Position numbers and translations under genes: made by a program
In this document: piece by piece, positions 50,362 through 62,315 of the stretch
Layout: each line of letters opens with the position of its first letter
Position numbering within the stretch: the first letter of the stretch is position 1
The notes under the pieces: generated by a model
The model's database searches: none
What the model was told of the DNA's origin: nothing
The model's input: the letters and a program-made list of their open reading frames with translations, nothing else
From: Lelliottia amnigena
Lineage (GTDB): Bacteria; Pseudomonadota; Gammaproteobacteria; Enterobacterales; Enterobacteriaceae
DNA length: 64,000 nt
Reading direction: 5' to 3'
NCBI GenBank assembly: GCA_900635465.1
Contig: LR134135.1
Span: 3,720,001-3,784,000, forward strand

Positions 50362-51498
50362 TTAGCGGGTACGACCCAGCTTCACGGCTTTGAGCACCAC
50401 GAATTTATTGTTGGTGGCGATGGTGGTGCAGTTACCGAAGATCTTCTTCAGCTTGTGGAAGTAGTCCAGATGACGGTTCGCCACGATATACAGCTCGCCG
50501 TTGATTTTCAGGCAGCGGCGGGCGTGGTGGAACATCTCCCACGCGACGTTATCCGTCAGCGCATGCTGCTGATGGAACGGCGGGTTGCACAGCACGGCGT
50601 TAAAGCGGAACGGCTCCACGCCAGACAGCGCGTTGTTGATCATAAACTCGCAGCGATCCAGCGCTTCGGGCATGTTGGTTTCAACGTTGAGGCGGCTGGA
50701 GGCGACGGCCATTGGCGATTCATCCGTAAAGAGGACACTCGCCTCCGGGTTTTTCTCCAGCAGCGTCAGGCCTACCACGCCGTTACCGCAGCCGAGATCG
50801 ACGATTTCGCCTTCCAGATTGCCCGGCAGATGTTCCAGGAAGAAGCGCGCGCCAATGTCCAGCCCGGTACGGGAGAAGACGTTTGCGTGGTTATGAATCG
50901 TCCAGTCGGTGCCTTCCAGCTTCCAGCTTAACATCTGCTGTGCGTCCACCAGAGCGGGCTCAGTGAAGATACAGTTGATGAGACGCGCCTTTTTCCAGGC
51001 AAGCGTCGTGGTAGTGGTGCCCAGAATTTTTTCGAACAGCTCCAGCGTGGAGTTGTGAATATCACGCGCCTTTGCGCCCGCGATAATGCGCGTTTGCGGC
51101 GTCACGACCAGGCGCAGCGCGCGCAGCTGCTGTTCCAGCAGGGCCAGCGTTTTAGGAATTTTAATCAGCACGACGCCCGGCGCCTGCGGATATTCCGCGG
51201 TGCTGTCTAAGAACTTGACGCTGGATTCAGCAATCTCGTTGTGGCGCAGGTTCTCGCGGGTGGCGAGTTCACTGAGATAGGAATCGCCGATGCTGTAAGG
51301 CGTATGCTCGGCCAGCGCGCAGGCCAGCGCACCGAAGGTATCATTCAGGACCAGAACCGGGCCGCTGATTTCGGTGTCATCCAACTGTTGCAGCAAATAT
51401 TCATCCGCCGCTTCCCACGCCTGCAGCGGGTTAACGTCGTCCGTTTCCGGGAAACGTTTAAGGTTGAGTGAACGGAAACCGTTGTCTAAGTGGCTCAT
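50362..51498 (-). CDS. rlmG: RlmG, 23S rRNA m2G1835 methyltransferase
   Basis: A 378-aa SAM-dependent methyltransferase acting on guanine 1835 of 23S rRNA. The C-terminal catalytic domain has [15 protein letters not shown] (SAM) and the NPPF motif ([12 protein letters not shown]). The N-terminal domain is a degenerate copy of the fold. ATG 51498 has AGGAGGG upstream, and the length equals that of E. coli RlmG. Confidence 0.96.
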   Translation of the reverse strand: MSHLDNGFRSLNLKRFPETDDVNPLQAWEAADEYLLQQLDDTEISGPVLVLNDTFGALACALAEHTPYSIGDSYLSELATRENLRHNEIAESSVKFLDSTAEYPQAPGVVLIKIPKTLALLEQQLRALRLVVTPQTRIIAGAKARDIHNSTLELFEKILGTTTTTLAWKKARLINCIFTEPALVDAQQMLSWKLEGTDWTIHNHANVFSRTGLDIGARFFLEHLPGNLEGEIVDLGCGNGVVGLTLLEKNPEASVLFTDESPMAVASSRLNVETNMPEALDRCEFMINNALSGVEPFRFNAVLCNPPFHQQHALTDNVAWEMFHHARRCLKINGELYIVANRHLDYFHKLKKIFGNCTTIATNNKFVVLKAVKLGRTR

Positions 51499-51581
51499 CG
51501 GCCCTCCTGAATGGTAAAATTTGGCGTATCCCTGAAAAGGGTGCGTGAGTATACCCGTTTTCCTCTTCATTTGGGGCTTTG

Positions 51582-52082
51582 ATGAACCAACTAACTTATC
51601 TCCAGGGCTATCCAGAGAATTTACTGACTCAGGTTCGCACGTTAATTACCGAGCAAAAGCTGGGATCGGTGCTGGAAAAACGCTATCCAGGCACGCACGA
51701 TTTCGCGACCGATAAGGCCCTTTGGCAGTATACGCAGGATATGAAAAACCGGTATCTGAAGAGCGCCCCGCCGATCAATAAAGTGATGTATGACAACAAG
51801 ATCCATGTGTTGAAAAATGCACTCGGTTTACATACTTCGATTTCGCGCATCCAGGGCGGCAAGCTGAAGGCCAAAGCCGAAATCCGCGTGGCGACCGTTT
51901 TTCGCAACGCGCCGGAAGCGTTTTTGCGCATGATCGTGGTGCATGAGCTGGCACATCTGAAGGAGAAAGAGCACGACAAAGCGTTCTACTCTTTGTGCTG
52001 CCATATGGAACCGCAGTATCACCAGCTTGAGTTTGATACGCGCCTGTGGCTAACGCATTTATCGTTAAAGGGTTGCCCCTAA
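51582..52082 (+). CDS. ygjP: YgjP, M48-like metal-dependent protein
   Basis: A 166-aa protein with the zinc-binding motif [15 protein letters not shown] near residues 121-135 (HExxH plus a third His), of the YgjP/WLM-like family; E. coli YgjP has been reported as a UTP pyrophosphatase. ATG 51582 follows GGGG. It is divergent from rlmG with 83 nt between the start codons. Confidence 0.9.
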   Translation: MNQLTYLQGYPENLLTQVRTLITEQKLGSVLEKRYPGTHDFATDKALWQYTQDMKNRYLKSAPPINKVMYDNKIHVLKNALGLHTSISRIQGGKLKAKAEIRVATVFRNAPEAFLRMIVVHELAHLKEKEHDKAFYSLCCHMEPQYHQLEFDTRLWLTHLSLKGCP

Positions 52083-52084
52083 AT

Positions 52085-52257
52085 AATTCGAGTTGCAGGA
52101 CAAGGCACTTGTTCCTTGAGCAGCGCTGGCGCTGACCCCGAAGGGGCGAGGCCATAGGCCGAGTAACGCGGCGACGCAACGAATCCCAGGAGCTGACTAA
52201 AGTCAGTGACTGAGTTGAGTGAGGAAAGCCAACGCACCTGCTGCTTGAAGAATGACG
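52085..52257. repeat. ERIC-type repeat
   Basis: The segment GAATCCCAGGAGCTGACTAA, then GTCAGTGACTGAGTTGAGTG and AGCCAACGCACCTGCTGCTTG, matches the conserved part of the enterobacterial ERIC element. The left side (52090-52180) appears to carry an extra insertion relative to the 127-bp consensus. It lies between ygjP and ygjR. Confidence 0.75.
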
Positions 52258-52341
52258 GGGATGCGTTTTAGCGCACTGGTTTTGTCATGATGCCGTGCTA
52301 CAGTGAAAAAAGGTTCCCTGCTACGGAGTACGTGAACGTTT

Positions 52342-53340
52342 ATGATACGTTTCGCTGTTATTGGTACGAACTGGATCACGCGCCAGTTCGTTGACGCCGC
52401 CCATGAAACCGGCAAATACAAACTCACCGCCGTTTATTCCCGCAGCCTTGAACAGGCGCAGTCTTTTGCAAGCGATTATCCCGTCGAACATCTGTTTACC
52501 TCGCTCGACGACATGGCGCAAAGCGACGCAATCGACGCGGTCTATATCGCCAGCCCGAACGCTCTGCATTCGCAACAAACCCTGCAGTTCCTCGCCCATA
52601 AAAAGCATGTGATTTGCGAGAAGCCGCTGGCGTCGAATATTCAGGAAGTGGAAGCCGCTATCGCCCTGGCGCGCGAAAACCAGGTGGTGTTGTTCGAAGC
52701 GTTCAAAACCGCCAGCCTGCCGAATTTCCTGCTGTTGCAGCAATCGCTGCCAAAGCTTGGCAAGGTGCGCAAAGCGTTTATTAACTACTGCCAGTATTCC
52801 TCGCGCTATCAGCGCTATCTGGATGGCGAAAACCCGAACACCTTTAATCCGGCGTTCTCGAATGGGTCGATTATGGATATCGGCTTTTACTGCCTGGCCT
52901 CTGCGGTTGCACTCTGGGGCGAGCCGCACGGCGTGATGGCCACCGCCAGCCTGCTGGACAGCGGCGTGGATGCGCACGGTGTGGTGGTAATGGATTACGG
53001 TGATTTCAGCGTGACGCTACAGCATTCTAAAGTCAGCGATTCCGTGCTACCGAGCGAAATTCAGGGCGAAGCCGGATCGTTGGTGATCGAAAAAATTTCA
53101 GAATGCCAGAAGGTGAGCTTTGTGCCGCGCGGTGGAAAGCCGCAGGAGCTGACGCAGCCTCAACATATTAACACTATGCTCTATGAGGCAGAGGTCTTCG
53201 CTCGCCTGGTAGAAAATAACGAAGTGAATCACCCTGGGCTGGCGGTAAGTCGTACGACAGCGAAACTGCAGACGGAAATCCGTCGTCAGACGGGCGTGGT
53301 TTTCCCTGCGGATGGCGTGAGCGCTGAAGCCATCGCGTAA
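52342..53340 (+). CDS. ygjR: YgjR, Gfo/Idh/MocA-type oxidoreductase
   Basis: A 332-aa NAD(P)-dependent oxidoreductase. The N-terminal Rossmann motif is VIGTNWITRQFVDAA, with the family box VICEKPLASN (EKP near residue 94) and a C-terminal alpha/beta substrate domain. Its physiological substrate is unknown. Position after ygjP and before alx matches E. coli. Confidence 0.92.
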   Translation: MIRFAVIGTNWITRQFVDAAHETGKYKLTAVYSRSLEQAQSFASDYPVEHLFTSLDDMAQSDAIDAVYIASPNALHSQQTLQFLAHKKHVICEKPLASNIQEVEAAIALARENQVVLFEAFKTASLPNFLLLQQSLPKLGKVRKAFINYCQYSSRYQRYLDGENPNTFNPAFSNGSIMDIGFYCLASAVALWGEPHGVMATASLLDSGVDAHGVVVMDYGDFSVTLQHSKVSDSVLPSEIQGEAGSLVIEKISECQKVSFVPRGGKPQELTQPQHINTMLYEAEVFARLVENNEVNHPGLAVSRTTAKLQTEIRRQTGVVFPADGVSAEAIA

Positions 53341-53489
53341 AGCTGTGTAAGAGAATTCGGTCAGCCATTGACGAAACGCGTCCGCTGACATATTTTGTTA
53401 CCTGCAAAGGGGAGTAACTTCATTGCCGGTGGGTCGTCATTACGATGCGTGTAATACCGCATCCGGTCGCCGGGCAACGAAAAAGAGTC

Positions 53490-53758
53490 ACTAACGTGGT
53501 CTTTTCGTTGTAAGTGAGACCTTGCCGGAAGGCGAGGTCCCTGCATAAAAAACGCAACGGCTATCGTCTTCTGACGTTAGCCGTTTTTGTTTTTTATAGC
53601 CTACCCAGAAGGTGTTATTGGCGCAGACAGTTTGAACACGGACAGCGCGCAGCAACCTGAACGTACACGGAGTACGTGAGGATTGCGAGCACTGCCCAGG
53701 TTCAAAATGGCAAGCAAAATAGCCTTGTGGAATAGGCTCGTAGCGTAAGGAAAAAAGT
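53490..53758 (+). promoter_or_regulatory. alx leader, pH/manganese-responsive riboregulator candidate
   Basis: The long conserved-looking leader of alx contains the paired GAGACCTTGCC/GGCGAGGTC region, an internal intrinsic terminator and further hairpins before AAGGAAAAAAGT-ATG. In E. coli the alx leader is the PRE riboregulator with a yybP-ykoY-like element answering to alkaline pH and Mn2+. The boundaries given are approximate. Confidence 0.65.
53557..53594 (+). terminator. Intrinsic terminator within the alx leader
   Basis: ACGGCTATCG/CGTTAGCCGT stem followed by TTTTTGTTTTTT, more than 160 nt before alx. It would end leader transcription unless the leader folds into an antiterminating form. 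Confidence 0.85.
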
Positions 53759-54727
53759 ATGCATTCTGTCGGCACTCCAATGTTATGGGGCGGATTCGCA
53801 GTGGTGGTGGTCATCATGCTGGCGATCGATCTGTTTTTACAGGGTCGTCGCGGCGCACATGGCATGACCATGAAACAGGCCGCCGCCTGGTCGCTGGTGT
53901 GGGTCACCCTCTCTCTGCTGTTTTGCGCCGCGTTCTGGTGGTATCTGGCCTCAACCGAAGGCCGCGCAGTAGCCGATCCTCAGGCGCTCGCATTCCTCAC
54001 GGGTTATCTGATTGAGAAAGCCTTAGCCGTCGATAACGTCTTTGTCTGGCTGATGCTGTTCAGCTATTTTGCCGTTCCTGCTGCCCTTCAGCGCCGCGTG
54101 CTGGTTTACGGCGTGCTGGGTGCGATCATCCTGCGTACCATCATGATCTTCGCCGGTAGCTGGCTGATTACGCAGTTCGAATGGCTGCTGTACGTGTTTG
54201 GCGCATTCCTGCTGTTTACCGGTATCAAAATGGCACTGGCAAAAGAGGACGAAACCGGGATTGGCGAGAAGCCGTTGGTGAAATGGATCCGTGGTCATCT
54301 ACGCATGACCGACACCATTGATAACGAGCATTTCTTCGTGCGTAAGAACGGCCTGCTGTTTGCCACGCCGCTGCTGCTGGTGCTGATTCTGGTTGAACTG
54401 AGTGACGTAATTTTCGCGGTCGACAGTATTCCGGCAATTTTCGCGGTAACCACCGATCCGTTCATCGTCCTGACGTCTAACCTGTTTGCGATCCTCGGCT
54501 TGCGTGCGATGTACTTCCTGTTGGCCGGCGTGGCTGAGCGCTTCTCCATGCTCAAATATGGTCTGTCAGTGATTCTGGTCTTCATCGGTATCAAGATGCT
54601 GATCGTTGATTTCTACCATATTCCAATCGCGATTTCGTTGGGCATTGTGTTTGGTATTCTGGCGCTGACGCTGGTGATTAACGCATGGGTTAACCATCAG
54701 AACGATAAGAAGCAGCAGGCGCAGTAG
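53759..54727 (+). CDS. alx: Alx, TerC-family membrane protein
   Basis: A 322-aa inner-membrane protein with about nine hydrophobic helices of the TerC type. Acidic residues within helices ([34 protein letters not shown]) are the proposed Mn2+ transport sites. In E. coli Alx is induced at high pH and affects manganese export. Strong ribosome site TAAGGA. Confidence 0.95.
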   Translation: MHSVGTPMLWGGFAVVVVIMLAIDLFLQGRRGAHGMTMKQAAAWSLVWVTLSLLFCAAFWWYLASTEGRAVADPQALAFLTGYLIEKALAVDNVFVWLMLFSYFAVPAALQRRVLVYGVLGAIILRTIMIFAGSWLITQFEWLLYVFGAFLLFTGIKMALAKEDETGIGEKPLVKWIRGHLRMTDTIDNEHFFVRKNGLLFATPLLLVLILVELSDVIFAVDSIPAIFAVTTDPFIVLTSNLFAILGLRAMYFLLAGVAERFSMLKYGLSVILVFIGIKMLIVDFYHIPIAISLGIVFGILALTLVINAWVNHQNDKKQQAQ

Positions 54728-54735
54728 ATCTCTGC

Positions 54736-54806
54736 AGTTTGATGCCCTCACCCCAGCCCTCTCCCACGGGAGAGGGAGTAAACACTAAAAACGGTAACTG
54801 ACGTTA
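54736..54806. repeat. Two-hairpin intergenic repeat, opposite orientation
   Basis: GATGCCCTCACCCCAGCCC...CCCTCTCCCACGGGAGAGGG followed by TAAAAACGGTAAC/GTTACCG. It is the reverse complement of the element at 50.2-50.35 kb and lies just after alx. Confidence 0.85.
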
Positions 54807-55011
54807 CCGCTTTGCTTTTACCTCGCACAAGCCGCAAAAATGTTAAATAATAGTTAAAAAATATGACGCAACACGTAAATTCCAGCATTTTACACTTCCC
54901 CCTGCGCGCCTTTTCCCTATACTCAACCAGGCAAACATTTACTTACATCCGGACATAAATGCGGCCCAGAACGCATCCAGGATGGAACACAATTTCACTT
55001 AAGGATTGACT

Positions 55012-56253
55012 ATGACCATGCAATCGTCTGGTCTGCTCGCGCGTATTGCGCAGGGCAGCCTGGTTAAACAAATACTGGTAGGCCTGGTATTGGGTATTCT
55101 GCTGGCGCTGATCTCAAAACCGGCGGCTGAAGCGGTCGGTTTGCTCGGCACGCTGTTTGTCGGCGCGTTGAAAGCGGTAGCACCAATACTCGTTTTGATG
55201 CTGGTAATGGCCTCTATTGCCAACCATCAGCACGGACAAAAAACCAATATCCGCCCTATTCTGTTCCTTTACCTGCTGGGGACATTTTCTGCCGCGCTGA
55301 CCGCGGTGGTGTTCAGTTTCCTGTTCCCGTCCACCTTGCATCTGTCCAGCGCGGCGGGCGATATCACACCGCCATCCGGTATTGTGGAAGTGTTACGCGG
55401 CCTGCTGATGAGCATGGTTTCTAACCCTGTTAATGCCCTGCTTAACGCTAACTATATTGGCATTCTGGTTTGGGCGGTTGGCCTGGGCTTTGCGCTGCGT
55501 CACGGTAACGAAACAACGAAAAACCTGGTCAACGATGTCTCAAACGCCGTGACCTTTATGGTAAAAATCGTCATTCGCTTTGCGCCAATCGGTATCTTCG
55601 GCCTGGTCTCCTCCACGCTGGCGACCACGGGTTTCGAGACGCTTTGGGGCTACGCCCAACTGCTGATCGTGCTGATTGGTTGTATGCTGCTGGTGGCGCT
55701 GGTGATTAACCCGCTGCTGGTCTTCTGGCAGATCCGTCGCAACCCTTATCCGCTGGTTCTCACCTGTCTGCGTGAAAGTGGCGTGTATGCATTCTTTACC
55801 CGCAGCTCTGCGGCGAATATTCCGGTGAATATGGCGCTGGCCGAGAAGCTGAATCTGGATCGTGACACCTATTCGGTCTCCATTCCGTTGGGCGCAACCG
55901 TCAACATGGCTGGCGCGGCTATCACCATTACGGTGCTGACGCTGGCAGCAGTTCATACGCTGGGTATCCCGGTTGACCTGCCAACAGCCCTGTTGCTGAG
56001 CGTGGTGGCATCGCTGTGCGCCTGTGGCGCATCGGGTGTGGCGGGAGGTTCGCTGCTGCTGATTCCGCTGGCATGTAATATGTTCGGCATCCCGAATGAG
56101 ATCGCCATGCAGGTGGTCGCCGTTGGCTTTATTATCGGCGTATTGCAGGACTCTTGCGAAACCGCGTTGAACTCTTCAACCGACGTGCTGTTCACCGCCG
56201 CCGCATGCCAGGCAGAAGACGCGCGTTTAGCGAAGAACGCTCTGCGCAGTTAA
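55012..56253 (+). CDS. sstT: SstT, serine/threonine:sodium symporter
   Basis: A 413-aa dicarboxylate/amino-acid:cation symporter with the DAACS pattern (hairpin-loop serine-rich [42 protein letters not shown]). It imports serine and threonine with Na+. ATG 55012 follows AAGGA. It closely matches E. coli SstT. Confidence 0.96.
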   Translation: MTMQSSGLLARIAQGSLVKQILVGLVLGILLALISKPAAEAVGLLGTLFVGALKAVAPILVLMLVMASIANHQHGQKTNIRPILFLYLLGTFSAALTAVVFSFLFPSTLHLSSAAGDITPPSGIVEVLRGLLMSMVSNPVNALLNANYIGILVWAVGLGFALRHGNETTKNLVNDVSNAVTFMVKIVIRFAPIGIFGLVSSTLATTGFETLWGYAQLLIVLIGCMLLVALVINPLLVFWQIRRNPYPLVLTCLRESGVYAFFTRSSAANIPVNMALAEKLNLDRDTYSVSIPLGATVNMAGAAITITVLTLAAVHTLGIPVDLPTALLLSVVASLCACGASGVAGGSLLLIPLACNMFGIPNEIAMQVVAVGFIIGVLQDSCETALNSSTDVLFTAAACQAEDARLAKNALRS

Positions 56254-56281
56254 AAAGAAATGCTCGATGGCAAAGGGAAAA

Positions 56282-56366
56282 GCAAAACGGCAACCGAAGG
56301 TTGCCGTTTTTAGTGTTTGCCCCTTTCCCCGTGGAAGAGGACCGGGCTGAGGGCATCCGCCCGCTC
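56282..56366. repeat. Two-hairpin intergenic repeat between sstT and uxaA
   Basis: AACGGCAACCGAAGGTTGCCGTTTTT hairpin A, then TGTTTGCCCCTTTCCCCGTGG and GGGCTGAGGGCATCCGCC. Same orientation as the copies near 50.3 kb, in the gap between convergent genes; likely acts as the sstT terminator. Confidence 0.82.
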
Positions 56367-56371
56367 GCGAC

Positions 56372-57859
56372 TTACAGCGTCACACCACTCTTAAAGATTG
56401 CCAGTTCGCGGAAATCATTCTTCTCGTTACAGGTCTGCTTGCCGTTGGCAAATTCAACGATGGTATCGATGAACTCATTCAGCAGTTGCGGCATCGCTTT
56501 GCCGTGAATCAGCTGACCGGCATCGAAGTCGATCCAGTGCTTTTTCTTGGCAGCCAGTTCGCTGTTGGTGGCAATTTTCACCGTCGGAACAAAACCGCCG
56601 TAAGGCGTACCGCGACCAGTACTGAACAGCACCATATGACAGCCTGCGCCTGCCAGAGCACTGGTGGCGACGGCGTCATTGCCCGGCGCGCTGAGCAGAT
56701 TCAGACCGTGGGTTTTCAAACGTTCGCCATAACGCAGCACGTCCACCACCTGGCTTGCGCCCGCTTTCTGCGTGCAGCCAAGGGATTTCTCTTCGAGCGT
56801 GGTGATCCCGCCCGCTTTGTTACCCGGCGATGGGTTTTCGTAAATCGGCTGATTGTGCGCGATGAAATATTGTTTGAAATCGTTCACCATGGTGACGGTT
56901 TTTTCGAACGTCTCTTCGTCGCGGCAATGGCTCATCAGAATGCGTTCAGCGCCAAACATTTCTGGGACTTCGGTCAGTACGGTCGTGCCGCCGTTGCTGA
57001 TCATGTAGTCCGAGAATTGCCCCAGCATCGGGTTAGCGGTAATGCCTGACAGGCCATCGGAACCGCCGCACTCCAGACCAAACTTCAGCTCGCTCAGTTT
57101 GCCCGGCTCACGTTTGTCGTGACGCATCACGTCATACAGCTGATGCAGTTGCTCAAGCCCCGCTTCCACTTCGTCATCCTGATGCTGACACACCATAAAG
57201 TGCACGCGGTCAGGATCGAAATCTCCCAGCGTTTCGCGGAAAGCATCCACCTGGTTGTTCTCGCAGCCGAGGCCAATCACCAGCACCGCACCCGCATTGG
57301 GGTGGCGCACCATGTTTTGCAGCATGGTGCGAGTGTTAATGTGGTCGTCACCGAGCTGTGAGCAGCCATAAGTGTGGCTAAACAGGAATACCCCGTCGGT
57401 GCCTTCGGCGTCGTGGGTTTCTTTCAGAAAACGCGTCTGGATCTGACGCGCGATCCCGTTCACACAGCCGACGGTAGGCAGGATCCACAGCTCATTGCGG
57501 ATCCCCACTTCCCCGCTGGCGCGGCGATAGATCTCAACGTCGCGATCTGCCGCCTGCCCAACTTCGGCCTGAAAATCAGGTTGATAGCTGTACTCGTCCA
57601 GATCGCTGAGATTGGTGCGGGTATTGTGAGAGTGAATGTATTCACCCGGCGCAATGTCCGCCAGCGCATGGCCGATGGGCAAACCGTATTTCACCACGTT
57701 TTCCCCTTTAGCAATGGGGATCAGGGCAAATTTGTGTCCACGCCCAATGGCCTGGCGTAACGTGACCGAAAGCGTGTCGAAAGTGACTTCCGTCCCTTCG
57801 GCCAAATCTGCCAGTGCTACGCCAACGTTATCCAGCGAATGGATCTTGATGTATTGCAT
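56372..57859 (-). CDS. uxaA: Altronate dehydratase
   Basis: A 495-aa enzyme removing water from D-altronate to form 2-keto-3-deoxygluconate in galacturonate breakdown. The N-terminal SAF-type domain (about 1-95) is followed by the UxaA core with ETHDAEGTDGVFLFSHTYGC and CGGSDGLSGITANP. It needs Fe2+. It is transcribed with uxaC, 17 nt downstream of it. Confidence 0.96.
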   Translation of the reverse strand: MQYIKIHSLDNVGVALADLAEGTEVTFDTLSVTLRQAIGRGHKFALIPIAKGENVVKYGLPIGHALADIAPGEYIHSHNTRTNLSDLDEYSYQPDFQAEVGQAADRDVEIYRRASGEVGIRNELWILPTVGCVNGIARQIQTRFLKETHDAEGTDGVFLFSHTYGCSQLGDDHINTRTMLQNMVRHPNAGAVLVIGLGCENNQVDAFRETLGDFDPDRVHFMVCQHQDDEVEAGLEQLHQLYDVMRHDKREPGKLSELKFGLECGGSDGLSGITANPMLGQFSDYMISNGGTTVLTEVPEMFGAERILMSHCRDEETFEKTVTMVNDFKQYFIAHNQPIYENPSPGNKAGGITTLEEKSLGCTQKAGASQVVDVLRYGERLKTHGLNLLSAPGNDAVATSALAGAGCHMVLFSTGRGTPYGGFVPTVKIATNSELAAKKKHWIDFDAGQLIHGKAMPQLLNEFIDTIVEFANGKQTCNEKNDFRELAIFKSGVTL

Positions 57860-57876
57860 ATCAACCTCAAACGGCC

Positions 57877-59301
<1,425 letters not shown>

Positions 59302-59379
59302 CTATAACGAGAGCGTCAGAAACTTATGTTCAGATGCTGCAAAGTTATCACACCAATTTCCAGCGGCAGAAGTTTTTTT

Positions 59380-59546
59380 CGTGAGTTAGATCAATAAACG
59401 TCGACAAAAAAATTACCCCCAAAGGAGCAAACCTCAACGCAAACCGCGCCAGCACTGGCTTCATATCGTGAAAATAATGACCACACTAAGATTCACGCTT
59501 TTGTGATGTCACTCACCTTTTAAAGTTGTATGACAAGTTATCTTTT
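59380..59546. promoter_or_regulatory. uxaC-exuT control region with CRP-like sites
   Basis: TGTGATGTCACTCACC (59512-59527) matches the CRP consensus TGTGA-N6-TCACA in nine of ten positions. CGTGAGTTAGATCAAT (59380-59395) is a weaker one. TTGTATGACAA (59536-59546) is a perfect short inverted repeat and could be an ExuR site. The 474-nt gap between the two start codons holds these and the two promoters. Confidence 0.6.
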
Positions 59547-59763
59547 CGCCGTCGCAACATATAAGCCGACGGAATGCATTACCGGTGTTTAAACATCGGA
59601 ATTAGCGGTACGGATACCGACTTATGCACGATTACTTATGGCAAGGTTCGGGCCGTTCCGGGAGTCACTTCCCGTTACGCCCTCCCGTTACAAGACAGCT
59701 CCCGGAAACGGTCGAGATGTTACCGTGCTCAGGCGCGGCAATACTATAACGATGAGGTTTTAC

Positions 59764-61062
59764 ATGCGTAAAATTAAAGGGTTACGTTGGTACATGATTG
59801 CACTGGTGACGCTCGGCACCGTGCTGGGTTACCTGACGCGTAACACCATAGCAGCGGCTGCGCCAACGCTAATGGAAGAGCTGCATATCTCCACGCAGCA
59901 ATACTCATACATTATCGCGGCTTACTCCGCGGCTTATACCATCATGCAGCCTGTTGCGGGCTACCTTCTGGATGTTCTCGGCACCAAAGTGGGCTACGCC
60001 TTCTTCGCCGTAACCTGGGCGATTTTCTGTGGTGCAACCGCACTGGCAGGAAGCTGGGGCGGACTGGCGTTAGCACGTGGTGCGGTCGGTGCGGCAGAAG
60101 CAGCAATGATCCCTGCGGGCCTGAAAGCCAGTTCCGAATGGTTCCCGGCAAAAGAGCGCTCCATCGCCGTGGGTTACTTCAACGTCGGTTCTTCTATTGG
60201 CGCGATGATTGCTCCTCCGCTCGTGGTGTGGGCTATCGTGATGCACAGCTGGCAGTTGGCGTTCATCATCTCCGGCGTACTGAGCTTTGCCTGGGCGATG
60301 GCGTGGCTGATTTTCTACAAACACCCGCGCGATCAGAAGAAACTGTCTGACGAAGAACGTGAATACATCATTAGCGGTCAGGAGTCTCAACACCAGACCA
60401 ACAATGGCAAGAAAATGACGCCGTGGCAGATCCTGGGCACCCGCCAGTTCTGGGGTATTGCCCTGCCACGTTTCCTGGCAGAACCGGCCTGGGGAACGTT
60501 CAACGCCTGGATCCCGCTGTTCATGTTTAAAGTCTACGGCTTTAACCTGAAAGAGATCGCGATGTTTGCCTGGATGCCAATGCTGTTCGCTGACCTGGGC
60601 TGTATCGTTGGGGGCTATCTGCCGCCGCTGTTCCAGCGCTGGTTTGGTGTGAACCTGATCGTTTCCCGTAAAATGGTGGTCACCATGGGCGCACTCCTGA
60701 TGATTGGCCCGGGCATGATCGGTCTCTTCACCAGCCCATACGTGGCAATTGGTCTGCTGTGTATTGGTGGTTTTGCTCACCAGTCCCTGTCTGGCGCACT
60801 GATTACCCTCTCTTCTGACGTCTTTGGACGTAACGAAGTGGCAACCGCCAACGGCCTGACCGGGATGGCAGCCTGGACCGCGAGTACCATGTTTGCCCTG
60901 GTCGTCGGTGCGCTGGCGGATACCATCGGCTTCAGCCCGCTGTTCGCTGTACTGGCTATCTTCGATCTGATGGGGGCTGTCGTTATCTGGACGGTACTGA
61001 AAAACCAGTCAGCCGAGGAGCTACAAAACAGCTCGGTGGGTGGGCCCGCCGCACAAAGTTAG
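59764..61062 (+). CDS. exuT: Hexuronate transporter
   Basis: A 432-aa MFS transporter (12 helices) of the ACS family for galacturonate and glucuronate uptake by H+ symport. The start MRKIKGLRWYMIALVTLGTV equals the E. coli protein. ATG 59764 has GAGG before it; ATG 59752 is an alternative. Divergent from uxaCA, and followed by exuR. Confidence 0.96.
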   Translation: MRKIKGLRWYMIALVTLGTVLGYLTRNTIAAAAPTLMEELHISTQQYSYIIAAYSAAYTIMQPVAGYLLDVLGTKVGYAFFAVTWAIFCGATALAGSWGGLALARGAVGAAEAAMIPAGLKASSEWFPAKERSIAVGYFNVGSSIGAMIAPPLVVWAIVMHSWQLAFIISGVLSFAWAMAWLIFYKHPRDQKKLSDEEREYIISGQESQHQTNNGKKMTPWQILGTRQFWGIALPRFLAEPAWGTFNAWIPLFMFKVYGFNLKEIAMFAWMPMLFADLGCIVGGYLPPLFQRWFGVNLIVSRKMVVTMGALLMIGPGMIGLFTSPYVAIGLLCIGGFAHQSLSGALITLSSDVFGRNEVATANGLTGMAAWTASTMFALVVGALADTIGFSPLFAVLAIFDLMGAVVIWTVLKNQSAEELQNSSVGGPAAQS

Positions 61063-61083
61063 CCCCGTTCACAATATTGATTA

Positions 61084-61109
61084 AAGCCGCCTCCGGGCGG
61101 CTTTTTTTA
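61084..61109 (+). terminator. Terminator after exuT
   Basis: AAGCCGCC/GGCGGCTT stem with a TCCG loop followed by TTTTTTT. Confidence 0.92.
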
Positions 61110-61190
61110 TGGCGAAACAGGGGGAAATCTGGAGACTGGCTCGCAAAAGTGGTATAACAAATCATCCGTCGTACCTTGCCTGGAGCGCAT

Positions 61191-61967
61191 ATGGAAATCA
61201 CTGAACCCCGTCGTTTGTATCAGCAACTTGCTGCCGAGCTGAAAAGCCGCATCGAGCAAGGCGTCTATTTGGTGGGGGATAAACTCCCGGCAGAACGCTT
61301 TATTGCTGACGAAAAGAGCGTCAGCCGCACCGTGGTTCGTGAAGCCATTATCATGCTCGAAGTGGAAGGTTACGTCGAAGTGCGCAAAGGCTCCGGCATT
61401 CATGTGATCTCTAATCTGCCTAAACATTCCCCTGTTCCAGACGAAAGCCTGGAATTCGCCAGCTACGGTCCGTTTGAGCTGCTTCAGGCGCGACAGCTTA
61501 TTGAAAGTAATATCGCGGAGTTTGCCGCTACGCAGGTGACCAAGCAGGACATCATGAAATTGATGGAAATCCAGGACAATGCGCGTAAGGAAAAATGCTT
61601 CCGCGATTCAGAATGGGACCTGCAATTCCACGTTCAGGTGGCGCTGGCAACGCAAAATACGGCTCTTGCGGCAATCGTCGAAAAAATGTGGACTCAGCGC
61701 GTTCATAACCCGTACTGGAAGAAACTGCACGATCACATCGATTTACGTACCGTGGATAACTGGTGTGACGATCATGACCAAATTCTTAAGGCGCTGATTC
61801 GTAAAGATCCGCATGCGGCAAAACTGGCGATGTGGCAGCATCTGGAAAACACCAAACTGATGCTGTTCAACGAAACCAGTGACGACTTTGAATTCAATGC
61901 AGACCGCTATCTTTTTGCTGATAATCCCGTCGTTCACCTCGATACGGCATCCAGTCAGGCAAAATAG
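61191..61967 (+). CDS. exuR: ExuR, GntR-type repressor of hexuronate genes
   Basis: A 258-aa regulator with an N-terminal winged helix ([41 protein letters not shown]) and a FadR/FCD C-terminal sensor domain with metal-binding His/Asp (HHQ-type pattern [10 protein letters not shown]). It represses exuT and uxaCA until a hexuronate is present. ATG 61191 is preferred over the upstream TTG-initiated frame. Confidence 0.94.
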   Translation: MEITEPRRLYQQLAAELKSRIEQGVYLVGDKLPAERFIADEKSVSRTVVREAIIMLEVEGYVEVRKGSGIHVISNLPKHSPVPDESLEFASYGPFELLQARQLIESNIAEFAATQVTKQDIMKLMEIQDNARKEKCFRDSEWDLQFHVQVALATQNTALAAIVEKMWTQRVHNPYWKKLHDHIDLRTVDNWCDDHDQILKALIRKDPHAAKLAMWQHLENTKLMLFNETSDDFEFNADRYLFADNPVVHLDTASSQAK

Positions 61968-62315
61968 AAACGCTCTTCGCTGGCGGGCGCACCGATGCGC
62001 CTTCCGGCATGCAGGGGTAAGTAAAACAAATATAGTGTCAGCCTGTGTAAAAAGCCTCGCTTCCCTTCCGTTTGTTAAGCCAAAATCATTTATCCAGCCG
62101 AGCGCAAATTTTCTGACGCAGTACGTTGGCCTTTGTTACAATTGGATGCAAATTGCATTTATTAGTTAGTGCTTGCTTACCTAGCCATTTTACAGGGAAC
62201 AGTTCTGGCCACCACAATGTGTCCGCGAGCGACCATAATGAAATTATAAACGATGTCGCTGTGCTGTTTGACCCGGATAACAGGCGAGACGTTAACCGAT
62301 CTCCAGGAACACTGA
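61968..62315. other. exuR-yqjA gap with a 13-bp palindrome
   Basis: 348 nt without a gene. It holds an exuR-side GC hairpin (GGGCGCACCGATGCGCC near 61984) and, upstream of yqjA, the perfect palindrome ATGCAAATTGCAT (62146-62158), which may be a regulator site. Confidence 0.5.
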
